Source of the DNA: DSAR01 sp034437315
GTDB lineage: Bacteria; Chloroflexota; Anaerolineae; B4-G1
Reading direction: 5' to 3'
Length of the DNA stretch: 46,890 nt
Assembly: GCA_034437315.1 (NCBI GenBank)
Contig: DAOTUC010000319.1
Coordinates: 1-46,890, forward strand
Below, one piece after another: positions 24,396-33,680 of this stretch (positions within the stretch are counted from its first letter, which is position 1; each line of letters opens with the position of its first letter). The notes under the pieces were generated by a model, which saw only the letters and a program-made list of their open reading frames with translations, was not told the origin of the DNA and did no database searches. Both the position numbers and the translations under genes were made by a program.

Positions 24396-24905
24396 ATGAA
24401 AGAGGGAATTCACCCCGAATACCACCCAGAAGCACAGGTGATGTGCGCTTGTGGCAATAGTTGGGTCGTTGGATCGACCCAGGCGGTCATCCGCACCGAT
24501 ATTTGCAACAAGTGTCATCCGTTCTTCACCGGAGAACAACGCATCGTCGACTCAGGCGGGCAGGTCGAACGCTTTATGCGCAAGCTGGAACGCCGGGATC
24601 GCATCCTGGCCGAAGCGGAACAGGAAAAAATGCGAGAAAGCTCACCTGAATTACCCGTGATGGAACTCGACATCCGGACGCAAGCAAAGAAGGTGCTCAT
24701 CGGCGCCGGTCTAGAAACAGTTGGCGACATTATAGCGAAGCTAGAAGAGGGCGGAGAAAAGGAACTGACAAATCTGAAAGGTTTCGGTCTCAAGTCGCTG
24801 GCGACGTTGAAGAAGCGATTGCGCGGCCGGGGCTTTGTCCTGCCGGGCGATGAAACGCTGGAAGAACCAGAAGAAACGACCGAGACGCCTGACGAAGAAG
24901 CGTGA
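24396..24905 (+). CDS. rpmE: Ribosomal protein bL31 fused to an RNA polymerase alpha-CTD-like domain
   Basis: 169 residues, more than twice the length of normal bL31. Residues 1-70 are bL31 of the zinc type (MKEGIHPEYHPE, Cys17, Cys19, Cys37, Cys40, then HPFFTGEQRIVDSGGQVERF). After a charged helix, residues about 88-150 resemble the C-terminal domain of RNA polymerase alpha: ELDIRTQAKKVLIGAGLETVGDII, then NLKGFGLKSLATLKKRLRGRGF, which contains the helix-hairpin-helix used to bind DNA UP elements or regulators. The last 17 residues are acidic. The reading frame is continuous and no frameshift is needed. AAGGAG precedes the ATG. Last gene of the operon. Confidence 0.92.
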   Translation: MKEGIHPEYHPEAQVMCACGNSWVVGSTQAVIRTDICNKCHPFFTGEQRIVDSGGQVERFMRKLERRDRILAEAEQEKMRESSPELPVMELDIRTQAKKVLIGAGLETVGDIIAKLEEGGEKELTNLKGFGLKSLATLKKRLRGRGFVLPGDETLEEPEETTETPDEEA

Positions 24906-24927
24906 GAGCATTGAGCGGCGACTAGTG

Positions 24928-24956
24928 GGGGCAGGTATGTCCTGCCCCTATTTTTA
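24928..24956 (+). terminator. Rho-independent terminator of the rplU-rpmA-rpmE operon
   Basis: GGGGCAGG (24928-24935), loop TATGT, CCTGCCCC (24941-24948), followed by TATTTTTATT. Confidence 0.85.
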
Positions 24957-24988
24957 TTCACGCCGCCCTCTCCACTTGACTAAAAAAT

Positions 24989-25597
24989 ATGTGCAATCAG
25001 CCAAAAACAGGATGGGTTGAGGTTATCTGCGGCAGTATGTTCTGCGGCAAGACCGAGGAACTCATTCGGCGCGTTCGTCGCGCCCAAATCGCGCGACAAA
25101 AAGTGCAGGTCTTCAAACCAGCGGTGGACAATCGCTACACCGAGCGGGAGGTCACATCCCACAACGGGATGCAAGTCAGCGCCACGCCAGTCGAAACTAT
25201 CAAACAACTACACGAATTGATCGAGCGGGATACGACGGTCGTAGCACTGGATGAAGCCCAATTCTTCGACGACGACGTCGTTTCTCTATGCGACGAATTA
25301 GCCGCCCAGGGCAAGCGCGTCATCGTCGCCGGACTCGATATGGACTTCAGGGGCGAACCTTTCGGCCCCATGCCGGCGCTGATGACGCGAGCCGAACGAG
25401 TCGATAAGCTCCAGGCGATCTGTGTCATTTGCGGCGGCCCGGCCAGCCGAACGCAACGCCTGATCGACGGGCGACCGGCCGCCTTCGACGACCCCATCAT
25501 CCTGGTAGGCGCCAGCGAGGTCTATGAGGCGCGCTGCCGGGCCTGTCACGACGTTCTGCCCCCGGGAGGCAATCGAGATAACCATGACACATCCTAG
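24989..25597 (+). CDS. tdk: Thymidine kinase
   Basis: 202 residues. Phosphorylates thymidine with ATP in nucleoside salvage. Motifs: P-loop GSMFCGKTEELIRR (residues 15-28), DEAQFFDD, AGLDMDFRGEPFGP, CVICGG and CRACHDV (zinc cysteines), VGASEVYEARC (the lasso region). The ATG at 24989 has no obvious ribosome site. The end overlaps hpt by 14 bp, tying pyrimidine and purine salvage. Confidence 0.96.
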   Translation: MCNQPKTGWVEVICGSMFCGKTEELIRRVRRAQIARQKVQVFKPAVDNRYTEREVTSHNGMQVSATPVETIKQLHELIERDTTVVALDEAQFFDDDVVSLCDELAAQGKRVIVAGLDMDFRGEPFGPMPALMTRAERVDKLQAICVICGGPASRTQRLIDGRPAAFDDPIILVGASEVYEARCRACHDVLPPGGNRDNHDTS

Positions 25598-26138
25598 TTC
25601 CATTGAGCGGATCCTGTTAGACGGGCAGACCATCGCCCGGCGAGTCGATGCGCTGGCCGGTCAAATCAGCGCCGACTACGCCGACGCCGATCACCTGATG
25701 CTGGTCGGCGTTCTCAAGGGCTCCTTCATCTTTATGGCGGACCTGGCCCGGCGTCTGCGCATCGTCCATCACGTTGATTTTATCGCCCTTTCCAGTTACA
25801 ATCGAGGTACCGTCAGCACGGGGGCGGTGCGCTTGATCATGGACACCCGGGCCAGCGTCACCGACCGGCACGTCCTCGTCGTCGAGGATATCGTCGATAC
25901 GGGCTATACGATCAAATACCTGCTGCGGACGTTCAACGCGCGCAACCCGGCCTCGTTACGCGCGTGCGCCCTGCTCAGCAAGCCCGACCGGCGGGAGGTA
26001 GACGTGGATGTAGATTACCTGGGTTTCGAGATCCCCGACGTGTGGGTCGTCGGCTATGGCCTGGATTATAACGACCGCTTCCGCACACTGCCCTACATCG
26101 GCGCGCTAAAACGCGAGGTCTACGAAAAGCAGAGTTAG
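25584..26138 (+). CDS. hpt: Hypoxanthine phosphoribosyltransferase, copy 1
   Basis: 184 residues. Joins hypoxanthine or guanine with PRPP. The PRPP motif is VLVVEDIVDTGYT; GVLKGSFIFMADL and FIALSSYNRGT (active-site loop) are also present, and GYGLDYNDRFRTLPYIG near the end is typical. Starts inside the end of tdk. The next gene is a paralogue of the same family. Confidence 0.95.
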   Translation: MTHPSSIERILLDGQTIARRVDALAGQISADYADADHLMLVGVLKGSFIFMADLARRLRIVHHVDFIALSSYNRGTVSTGAVRLIMDTRASVTDRHVLVVEDIVDTGYTIKYLLRTFNARNPASLRACALLSKPDRREVDVDVDYLGFEIPDVWVVGYGLDYNDRFRTLPYIGALKREVYEKQS

Positions 26139-26179
26139 TTTGTCGACACGTGAAGTAATATACGAGTGAGGAGAACAAA

Positions 26180-26728
26180 ATGGGCCTGATGGACGACATC
26201 GCCCAAATACTGATCCCCGAAAAGGACATTCAACAGAGAGTGGCGGAATTGGGAACGGAGATCAACGCCGCGTACACCGACGAGGATGAATTGCTCCTGG
26301 TATGCATCCTCAAAGGCGCCTTTATCTTCCTGGCCGATCTGGTCCGCTGCTTGAACGTGCGCCACGAGATCAATTTTATGGAGATTTCATCCTACGGCAC
26401 GCGGGCGATGAGCAGCGGTGTGGTGCGCATCCTCCTGGATCTGGAACAGAACATCGACGGGCGACACGTGTTGATCGTCGAAGATATTATTGACTCAGGC
26501 CGCACATTGGATTACGTCACCCGCAACCTTTGCACACGCGGGCCGGCGAGCCTGCGGATATGCACTTTATTGAACAAGCCCTCCCGCCGCGAGATAGACG
26601 TCGATCTGGACTTCGTGGGTTTCGAGGTGCCGGACGAGTTCGTCGTCGGATATGGGCTGGACTTCGCCGAGGATTATCGAAACCTGCGTTTCATTGGCAT
26701 CCTTCGGGAAGAGGCTTACCGAATATAA
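26180..26728 (+). CDS. hpt: Hypoxanthine phosphoribosyltransferase, copy 2
   Basis: 182 residues, about half identical by eye to the preceding copy. It has the same landmarks (CILKGAFIFLADL, VLIVEDIIDSGRT, GYGLDFAEDYRNLRFIG). The flexible loop reads MEISSYGTRAMSSG, differing from copy 1, so preference for hypoxanthine versus guanine or xanthine may differ. Good ribosome site GAGGAG. The stop codon abuts the target duplication of an inserted repeat element. Confidence 0.93.
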   Translation: MGLMDDIAQILIPEKDIQQRVAELGTEINAAYTDEDELLLVCILKGAFIFLADLVRCLNVRHEINFMEISSYGTRAMSSGVVRILLDLEQNIDGRHVLIVEDIIDSGRTLDYVTRNLCTRGPASLRICTLLNKPSRREIDVDLDFVGFEVPDEFVVGYGLDFAEDYRNLRFIGILREEAYRI

Positions 26729-26738
26729 CCCCAAACCG

Positions 26739-26860
26739 TACCTTCTCAATAAACCGAGGGCTTGTTCGTAGTAGGCGCTTCAGCGCCCCTAAAAGCGCAC
26801 TAAAGCCGCTATCTAGCGCGCGCACTACGAACAGATTCCCCCCAAGTCATTGAGAAGATA
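26739..26860. mobile_element. MITE-like element with 10-bp target duplication after hpt copy 2
   Basis: 122 bp bounded by CCCCAAACCG on both sides (26729-26738 and 26861-26870). Ends are near-perfect inverted repeats: TACCTTCTCAAT and, inward from the right, TATCTTCTCAAT. The core contains TTCGTAGTAGGCGCTTCAGC and a matching ACTACGAAC arm. No ORF. It lies between the hpt stop codon and its terminator. Confidence 0.8.
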
Positions 26861-26883
26861 CCCCAAACCGATCCTAGACAGTC

Positions 26884-26919
26884 AAAAGTCGCCCGTGAAA
26901 AATCACGGGCGACTTTTTT
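26884..26919. terminator. Strong bidirectional terminator after the hpt genes
   Basis: A perfect 15-bp stem (26884-26898 with 26903-26917), AAAA loop, followed by a six-T run; the opposite strand also has a T run. The 26920-27119 stretch beyond it holds only a short GGCCCG-TCCT-CGGGCC hairpin (26950-26965) and no gene. Confidence 0.9.
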
Positions 26920-27119
26920 GTGCAGAGGCTATTAAAAAATTCGCTCAGAGGCCCGTCCTCGGGCCGATTAACACCCCTGGGACAGTGGCTAGAGCAATTA
27001 TTTAAGACTCTCTTAGGGATTCTCAAGAGATTCTCAAATAGTCGCCCACTACAAACCGATTTCAACAGAGATGAGCCATTGAATTGTCTCTAAAACCCGC
27101 AAATCGTGTGCATTTTTTC

Positions 27120-27148
27120 TTGACTTGTTCAGTTTATCTGTATATACT
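27120..27148 (+). promoter_or_regulatory. Promoter of the acyl-CoA ligase gene
   Basis: TTGACT (27120-27125), a 17-nt spacer, TATACT (27143-27148). Confidence 0.8.
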
Positions 27149-27156
27149 GATAACAG

Positions 27157-27176
27157 TCATAGGGATCACCCTATGA
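27157..27176. promoter_or_regulatory. Palindromic operator candidate at the acyl-CoA ligase transcription start
   Basis: TCATAGGG-ATCA-CCCTATGA, a perfect 8-bp inverted repeat beginning 8 bp after the -10 box, where a repressor would block initiation. No regulator gene is adjacent; a FadR- or TetR-like protein elsewhere is a guess. Confidence 0.5.
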
Positions 27177-27231
27177 TAGTTCCTGTTGATTCCGGCGTTG
27201 TCCGGGTTAGAATAAGGAGGAGGTCAAAAAA

Positions 27232-28956
27232 ATGGAAAAACTTTGGCTTGAGCATTACGAGGATGGGGTACCGGCCGAGATTGAGTTGCCAGATTACCCG
27301 GTGACGCAAAATCTCATCCAGACAGCCGAGCGATACCCAGATCACACAGCGATGATTTTCGGCAATGTGGTCGAACCGCTTGGCAACGCGCTGATGGACG
27401 CTAAAATGGACTATCGAACATTTGTCCACCTGACCAAGCGCTTCGCCGCCGCGCTACAGGCTATGGGAGTCAAGAAAGGAGATCGGGTAGCCGTGCATCT
27501 GCCCAACTGCCCCCAATTTCCCATCGCCTACTACGCGACGTTGATGATCGGCGGCATCGTCGTGCCCTGCAACCCGGTGTACGTGGCCCGCGAGTTGCAA
27601 CATCAGGTTGAGGACGCCGGGGCCGAGACGATCGTGACCCTGAGCTTAACCTATCCGCTGGCCAAAAAAATCAAGGCCAACACTCCCCTGAAGCACGTCA
27701 TTGTCACCAACATCAAGGAGTACTTCCCCCCACTGCTGAAATTCCTCTTTACCGTCGCCACCGAGAAGAAAGAGGGCCATTACCAGGAGCTCACCGGCGA
27801 TCCGGATGCGGTGTGGTTCCAGGACGTCCTGGATACTGCTCCCGATAAGCCAACGCCGGTCGACGTGGATATGGAGGATACAGCCGTCCTGATGTACACC
27901 GGAGGCACAACAGGCGTCTCCAAGGGAGCGCAATTGACGCACCGGAACATCCAGGCCAACGCGATGCAGACAAGAGCCTGGTTCCCTCGCCTGGTTGATA
28001 GGGAGGAGATCGTGTTGACCTCCCTGCCTCTGTACCACAGTTACGCGATGACCACCTGTATGAACCTGGGGATTCTGGTGGGCGGGAGTCTATTGCTGAT
28101 CCCCAACCCCCGCGTCCTGGTTCACATCCTCAAGTCGATCAACAAGCATCAACCCACGCTCTACCCCGGCGTGCCGGCGCTCTACGTGTCGCTCATCAAT
28201 CACCCCGACATCTCCAAGTACAACGTCAGATCCATCAAGGCCTGCATCAGCGGCGCTGCGCCGTTACCGGTCGAAGTGCAACAACAATTCCAGAAACTCA
28301 CCAAGGGGAAACTGGTCGAGGGCTACGGGTTGAGCGAGGCGACGCCGGTCACCCACGCCAACCCCATCTACGGAGAAAACCGCGTCGGGACGATTGGCCT
28401 GCCCTTCCCCAGCACCCTGGCCCGGATCGTCGATGCGGAATCTGGGCAACGCGACCTGGGCCCCGGCGAGGTGGGTGAATTGGCCGTCAAGGGCCCCCAG
28501 GTGATGAAGGGATACTGGCAGATGCCCACCGAGACCGCCAACGTCCTGCGCGACGGTTGGCTCTACACCGGGGATATCGCCCAGATGGACGAGGACGGTT
28601 ATTTCCAGATCGTCGATCGCAAGAAGGACATGATCCTCGGCGCTGGCGGGTACAACATCTACCCCCGAGAAGTCGAAGAAGTGCTATTCCAGCATCCCAA
28701 GGTCGAGGCCGGCGCCGCGGTCGGCATACCGATCCCTGGAAAGGGAGAGCGGGTGAAAGCCTACGTCGTCCTCAAAGAAGGAGAGACCGCGACCGAAGAA
28801 GAGATCATCGAATTCTGCAAGGAGAATATGGCGCCCTACAAAGTGCCCAGGTACGTGGAATTCCGGGACGAACTCCCGATGACGATGGTGGGCAAGGTGT
28901 TGCGCCGAGTGCTGCTTGAGGAGGAAAAGAAGCGATTGGCCGAAGAGGCCTCCTAA
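27232..28956 (+). CDS. Long-chain fatty acid-CoA ligase (AMP-forming)
   Basis: 574 residues. Activates fatty acids to acyl-CoA through an acyl-AMP intermediate. Motifs of the adenylate-forming family: YTGGTTGVSKGAQLTHRN (P-loop-like), GYGLSEATPV, GWLYTGDIAQMDEDGYFQIVDRKKDMI and the C-terminal GKVLRRVL with the catalytic Lys. Substrate chain length is not certain. Strong ribosome site (AAGGAGGAGG). Single-gene unit with promoter, operator-like palindrome and a terminator that is now 250 bp beyond the stop because repeats lie between. Confidence 0.93.
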   Translation: MEKLWLEHYEDGVPAEIELPDYPVTQNLIQTAERYPDHTAMIFGNVVEPLGNALMDAKMDYRTFVHLTKRFAAALQAMGVKKGDRVAVHLPNCPQFPIAYYATLMIGGIVVPCNPVYVARELQHQVEDAGAETIVTLSLTYPLAKKIKANTPLKHVIVTNIKEYFPPLLKFLFTVATEKKEGHYQELTGDPDAVWFQDVLDTAPDKPTPVDVDMEDTAVLMYTGGTTGVSKGAQLTHRNIQANAMQTRAWFPRLVDREEIVLTSLPLYHSYAMTTCMNLGILVGGSLLLIPNPRVLVHILKSINKHQPTLYPGVPALYVSLINHPDISKYNVRSIKACISGAAPLPVEVQQQFQKLTKGKLVEGYGLSEATPVTHANPIYGENRVGTIGLPFPSTLARIVDAESGQRDLGPGEVGELAVKGPQVMKGYWQMPTETANVLRDGWLYTGDIAQMDEDGYFQIVDRKKDMILGAGGYNIYPREVEEVLFQHPKVEAGAAVGIPIPGKGERVKAYVVLKEGETATEEEIIEFCKENMAPYKVPRYVEFRDELPMTMVGKVLRRVLLEEEKKRLAEEAS

Positions 28957-28977
28957 CCTGGACTGAGCCAGAGCCAA

Positions 28978-29030
28978 AGGGGCGCTGAAGCGCCTACTAC
29001 GAACAAGCCCCTGGGTTTATTGAGAAGATA
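28978..29030. repeat. Half copy of the element found at 26739-26860
   Basis: Read on the minus strand it matches the left half of that element: TATCTTCTCAATAAACC, then GGGGCTTGTTCGTAGTAGGC and TTCAGCGCC. The other half and the second target duplicate are missing, so it is a solo end or decayed copy. Confidence 0.8.
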
Positions 29031-29032
29031 CA

Positions 29033-29199
29033 GGGCAAACGCATTTGGATAAAATACGCGCCTAGACCCCGTCTCGGGGTCGGCTATTGTGCCAAAAACT
29101 TCCGTAGCGCAGCGGTGGTTGCCTGTTCTTCTGAATTCGCCCTCGGGGACGAGGGCGGGCCTTGCTTGCAAGGGCTAGGAGCGATAAATGCGTTCGCCC
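29033..29199. mobile_element. Inverted-repeat element, 167 bp
   Basis: Ends are GGGCAAACGCATTT (29033-29046) and AAATGCGTTCGCCC (29186-29199), a 14-bp inverted repeat with one mismatch. TACA flanks both sides (29029-29032, 29200-29203), possibly a 4-bp target duplication. Inside are two hairpins (GACCCCG-TCT-CGGGGTC near 29066 and a GCCCTCG/CGAGGGC stem near 29140) and no ORF. Confidence 0.5.
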
Positions 29200-29204
29200 T
29201 ACAT

Positions 29205-29239
29205 AAAAGGCGGAGACTTTTCAGTCTCCGCCTTTTTTT
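29205..29239. terminator. Bidirectional terminator between the acyl-CoA ligase and ftsH
   Basis: A perfect 14-bp stem (29205-29218 with 29223-29236), TTTC loop, followed by T7; AAAA precedes the stem, giving a T run on the other strand. Probably the original terminator of the acyl-CoA ligase gene. Confidence 0.85.
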
Positions 29240-29298
29240 ATCGCCGCCTTGATGATATCGCGCCAGGGACGGGCTGAATCTTTGTTTCGGATCGCGGA

Positions 29299-29400
29299 GC
29301 ATTGAAATGCCCCGCTAACACAGGAAACCTGTTGAAACAGGTTAAATCACGGGTTGTAGTGCGTTGAAACGCACTTTCTGTATTAGCCAATGATTTCAAT
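29299..29400. repeat. Inverted-repeat segment with three TTGAAA-loop hairpins
   Basis: Three stems of different sequence enclose the same hexaloop TTGAAA: GCA/TGC (29299-29310), AACCTG/CAGGTT (29326-29343), GTGCG/CGCAC (29359-29374). The whole is framed by ATTGAAAT (29301) and ATTTCAAT (29393). It lies just beyond the 3' end of ftsH. No ORF. Confidence 0.6.
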
Positions 29401-29447
29401 CTTCGGGCAAATGGAAAAGTTGTTTATTCCCAAATCCTTATCGCCGA

Positions 29448-31394
<1,947 letters not shown>

Positions 31395-31557
31395 TGTTTT
31401 CCTCCATTCACTCGACCAGGCGCTATTTGCTCATCCACTGATGCGCCGGTCCATTAATTTTTTCTGATCCAAGCATGTGAAACTAAATCAATCGAACACG
31501 CCATAGGGAAAGTAGTAAGAAAGTTATGCGCAGATCAGTCATTATCCCCACCCCTAC

Positions 31558-31587
31558 ATTATACCATATCCCGCTTAGCTCATGCAA
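31558..31587 (-). promoter_or_regulatory. ftsH promoter with extended -10
   Basis: Minus strand TTGCAT (31582-31587), an 18-nt spacer, TGGTATAAT with perfect TATAAT (31558-31563). Leader of about 155 nt; the 31395-31557 stretch holds no ORF and no clear hairpin. Confidence 0.7.
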
Positions 31588-31636
31588 GGGCGGGAGATTA
31601 GCGTTTCGTTAGAACCAGATCACCCAGATCGCCCGC

Positions 31637-33556
31637 TTACGGCCCCAGCTCAATTTCGGTGATCAGCGCGCTGTTATTCTCGGCGCTCGTCGCGCCGGCG
31701 TCCACGATCGGCAATCGATAACTCGTATCCCCCCGAGGATAGAGCCCGACGCGCAATTGGTATCGGCCGGCGGGTTGATCGGCCAGAATCGTCAATTGGC
31801 GCCGATCTTCGACCCGCGCGCCGGGCGTCCAATTGCTGGTCGGCGGGTTCGGCTCAACGTCCTGCTGGGTCACCAACCGCCCATCTGGCGTCAGAAGATG
31901 CACAAAGACCACGTAATGCGTGGTAACGCCCCGCTTGACGTACCATCGCAGCGTGAAATTGACATCTTGCCCCGGCTGCAACCGCCCATGCGGCAACACA
32001 GCGTCTTCCAGAATGAACATATCGGCGAAATTGACGTCCAAAGGGATGGGCAAATCGACCCCGCCGCTGACCGTCAACGTCACGGTCTCTCCATCTCGAA
32101 TCTGATTTTGAGGATCCGGCGCTTGTTCCAATATCATCCCCCGAGGCCTGGGACTCCACACCTCATCGACGTGAACGATCAAACCGTCCGTTTCCAATCC
32201 GTCCCGCACGATGTCGACCGGGTAATCTATCAGATCGGGCATCGTGAGCTCGCGACCCGGCGCGCTGATGACGAGCGCCACCTCGGAATTCGGGGGAACC
32301 GACGAGTTCGCCGCCGGCGTCTGTTCCAGAACAATCCCCTCTTCGACGCCCTGCTCGAAACGCTCTTCGAGCATGGTGAAGCGAAGTTCCGCCAGCTCCA
32401 GCATGCGTTGCGCCTCATCCCTGGATTTACCCAGCACGTCGGGAACAATCGCCATAGCCGCCTCCGGCGTCTGCGTGATCATCGAAGTCGCTGTAGCGAT
32501 AGGCGGCATAACAGGCGGGGTCGAATACCGGTTGTATACGGAGCCCCACAATGGCACGAGGCCCGCCACGGCGACGAGGGCGATAGCGCCCAAAATCCCG
32601 GCCCAGCGATCGGGCGCGTCCGGAGGCGGCGCGGGCCGCGATCGGGCCGCGGAGGGCGACGGCGCAACTGGAGGGGCGGGGGCGGCGGCCATCTCCGCGT
32701 CGATGGACGCGATAGGTTGCCACCCCGTCTGCTGCTCACTCTGCCGGCTGTATTCCTTGAGCACGTGGGCTAATTGTTCGGCTGTACGGTATCGGGCCGC
32801 CGGTTCCTTCGACAGGACCTTGCGGATAATCCATTCCAGTTGCGCCGGCGTCTGAGGATTGCGCGCCCCCAACGGAGGTGGATCCTCTCGCATATGCATC
32901 AGCGCCAAAGCGGCCGGCTTCTCCGCCTGGAAGGGCGGCAGGCCGGACAACATCTCGTACATAATTACCCCGACGCTGTACACGTCGGAAGCAGGCGACG
33001 GCGCATCCCCGGCCGCCTGCTCCGGCGCAAAATAGAGCGGGCTGCCCCAAACAATGTCGGATTCGGTGATGCCCAATTCAGAAAGCGCCCGCGCGATGCC
33101 AAAATCGGTGACCTTGACCCGTCCCTCCCGGGTGACGAGCACGTTCTGCGGCTTGATGTCACAATGGATGATGCCGGCTCGATGGGCGTGCCCGACTCCG
33201 GCGCAGATCTGGAGAGCAATGTCGACCGCCTGATGGACACTCAAGCGCCCACGCTGACGGATGAAGGCCTTGAGATCCTGCCCATCGACATATTCCATCA
33301 CGATATAATGACGATCGCCATCCTGCCCCACGTCGTGCACCGTCACGATATTGGGGTGATCAAGCCTGGCTGCGGCTCTGGCTTCACGCTGGAAACGGGC
33401 GAGAAATGATGGATCGCCTGCGAATCCCTCCCGCAGAAGTTTGATCGCCACCTGACGCTGGAGAAGCGTGTCCAGCCCCCGATACACAGCCGCCATACCG
33501 CCGGAACCCACCAGTTCTAACAGTCGATACCGATTATTGAGCAAATCCGATGTCAT
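31637..33556 (-). CDS. PASTA-type Ser/Thr protein kinase with C-terminal beta-sandwich domain
   Basis: 639 residues. Residues about 9-270 are a Hanks-type kinase: GSGGMAAVYRG loop, VAIK Lys39, catalytic loop HCDIKPQN (131-138, HCD instead of HRD, so non-RD), DFG at 151-153, APEQ. A proline-rich linker leads to one membrane helix (about 320-340). Outside the cell come two PASTA repeats (from about 370), which in PknB sense peptidoglycan or muropeptides, then a domain of about 130 residues shared with the glycosyltransferase at 40484 (YVVFVHLLTPDGRLV, PAGRYQLRVGLYP, RLPIVDAG). The ATG at 33556 is chosen with GGAG 8 nt upstream over an in-frame GTG at 33565. Confidence 0.93.
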   Translation of the reverse strand: MTSDLLNNRYRLLELVGSGGMAAVYRGLDTLLQRQVAIKLLREGFAGDPSFLARFQREARAAARLDHPNIVTVHDVGQDGDRHYIVMEYVDGQDLKAFIRQRGRLSVHQAVDIALQICAGVGHAHRAGIIHCDIKPQNVLVTREGRVKVTDFGIARALSELGITESDIVWGSPLYFAPEQAAGDAPSPASDVYSVGVIMYEMLSGLPPFQAEKPAALALMHMREDPPPLGARNPQTPAQLEWIIRKVLSKEPAARYRTAEQLAHVLKEYSRQSEQQTGWQPIASIDAEMAAAPAPPVAPSPSAARSRPAPPPDAPDRWAGILGAIALVAVAGLVPLWGSVYNRYSTPPVMPPIATATSMITQTPEAAMAIVPDVLGKSRDEAQRMLELAELRFTMLEERFEQGVEEGIVLEQTPAANSSVPPNSEVALVISAPGRELTMPDLIDYPVDIVRDGLETDGLIVHVDEVWSPRPRGMILEQAPDPQNQIRDGETVTLTVSGGVDLPIPLDVNFADMFILEDAVLPHGRLQPGQDVNFTLRWYVKRGVTTHYVVFVHLLTPDGRLVTQQDVEPNPPTSNWTPGARVEDRRQLTILADQPAGRYQLRVGLYPRGDTSYRLPIVDAGATSAENNSALITEIELGP

Positions 33557-33601
33557 TTTTTTCACTCCGACTCAAACACGTGCAATTCACTGAATGAGGG
33601 T

Positions 33602-33630
33602 ATTTTACTCTAAATCTACGCCATCGGCAA
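33602..33630 (-). promoter_or_regulatory. Kinase gene promoter
   Basis: Minus strand TTGCCG (33625-33630), 17-nt spacer, TAAAAT (33602-33607). Its -35 box is 3 bp from that of the divergent lipid kinase promoter, so the two probably compete. Confidence 0.65.
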
Positions 33631-33633
33631 GGA

Positions 33634-33661
33634 TTGCCAAGGCGGGTGAGCGTGCTATAAT
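33634..33661 (+). promoter_or_regulatory. Lipid kinase gene promoter
   Basis: TTGCCA (33634-33639), 16-nt spacer, perfect TATAAT (33656-33661). The start codon is only 20 nt beyond the -10 box, leaving a leader of about 12 nt that is nearly all ribosome site. Confidence 0.75.
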
Positions 33662-33680
33662 TTCGAGAGGAAGGAGAAGA

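Noticed and set aside
24989..25030. A later start for thymidine kinase
   Set aside because: No ATG, GTG or TTG with a ribosome site precedes the P-loop in frame after 24989; the ATG stays the best choice despite its poor ribosome site.
26739..28978. Composite transposon: inverted copies of the same element flanking the acyl-CoA ligase gene
   Set aside because: The right copy is only half, each has its own context, the left copy has its own 10-bp target duplication, and the gene has normal promoter and terminator.
29033..29199. A structured non-coding RNA gene
   Set aside because: The GC-rich hairpins lie inside a segment with terminal inverted repeats, so a small inserted element is the simpler reading; no promoter is seen.
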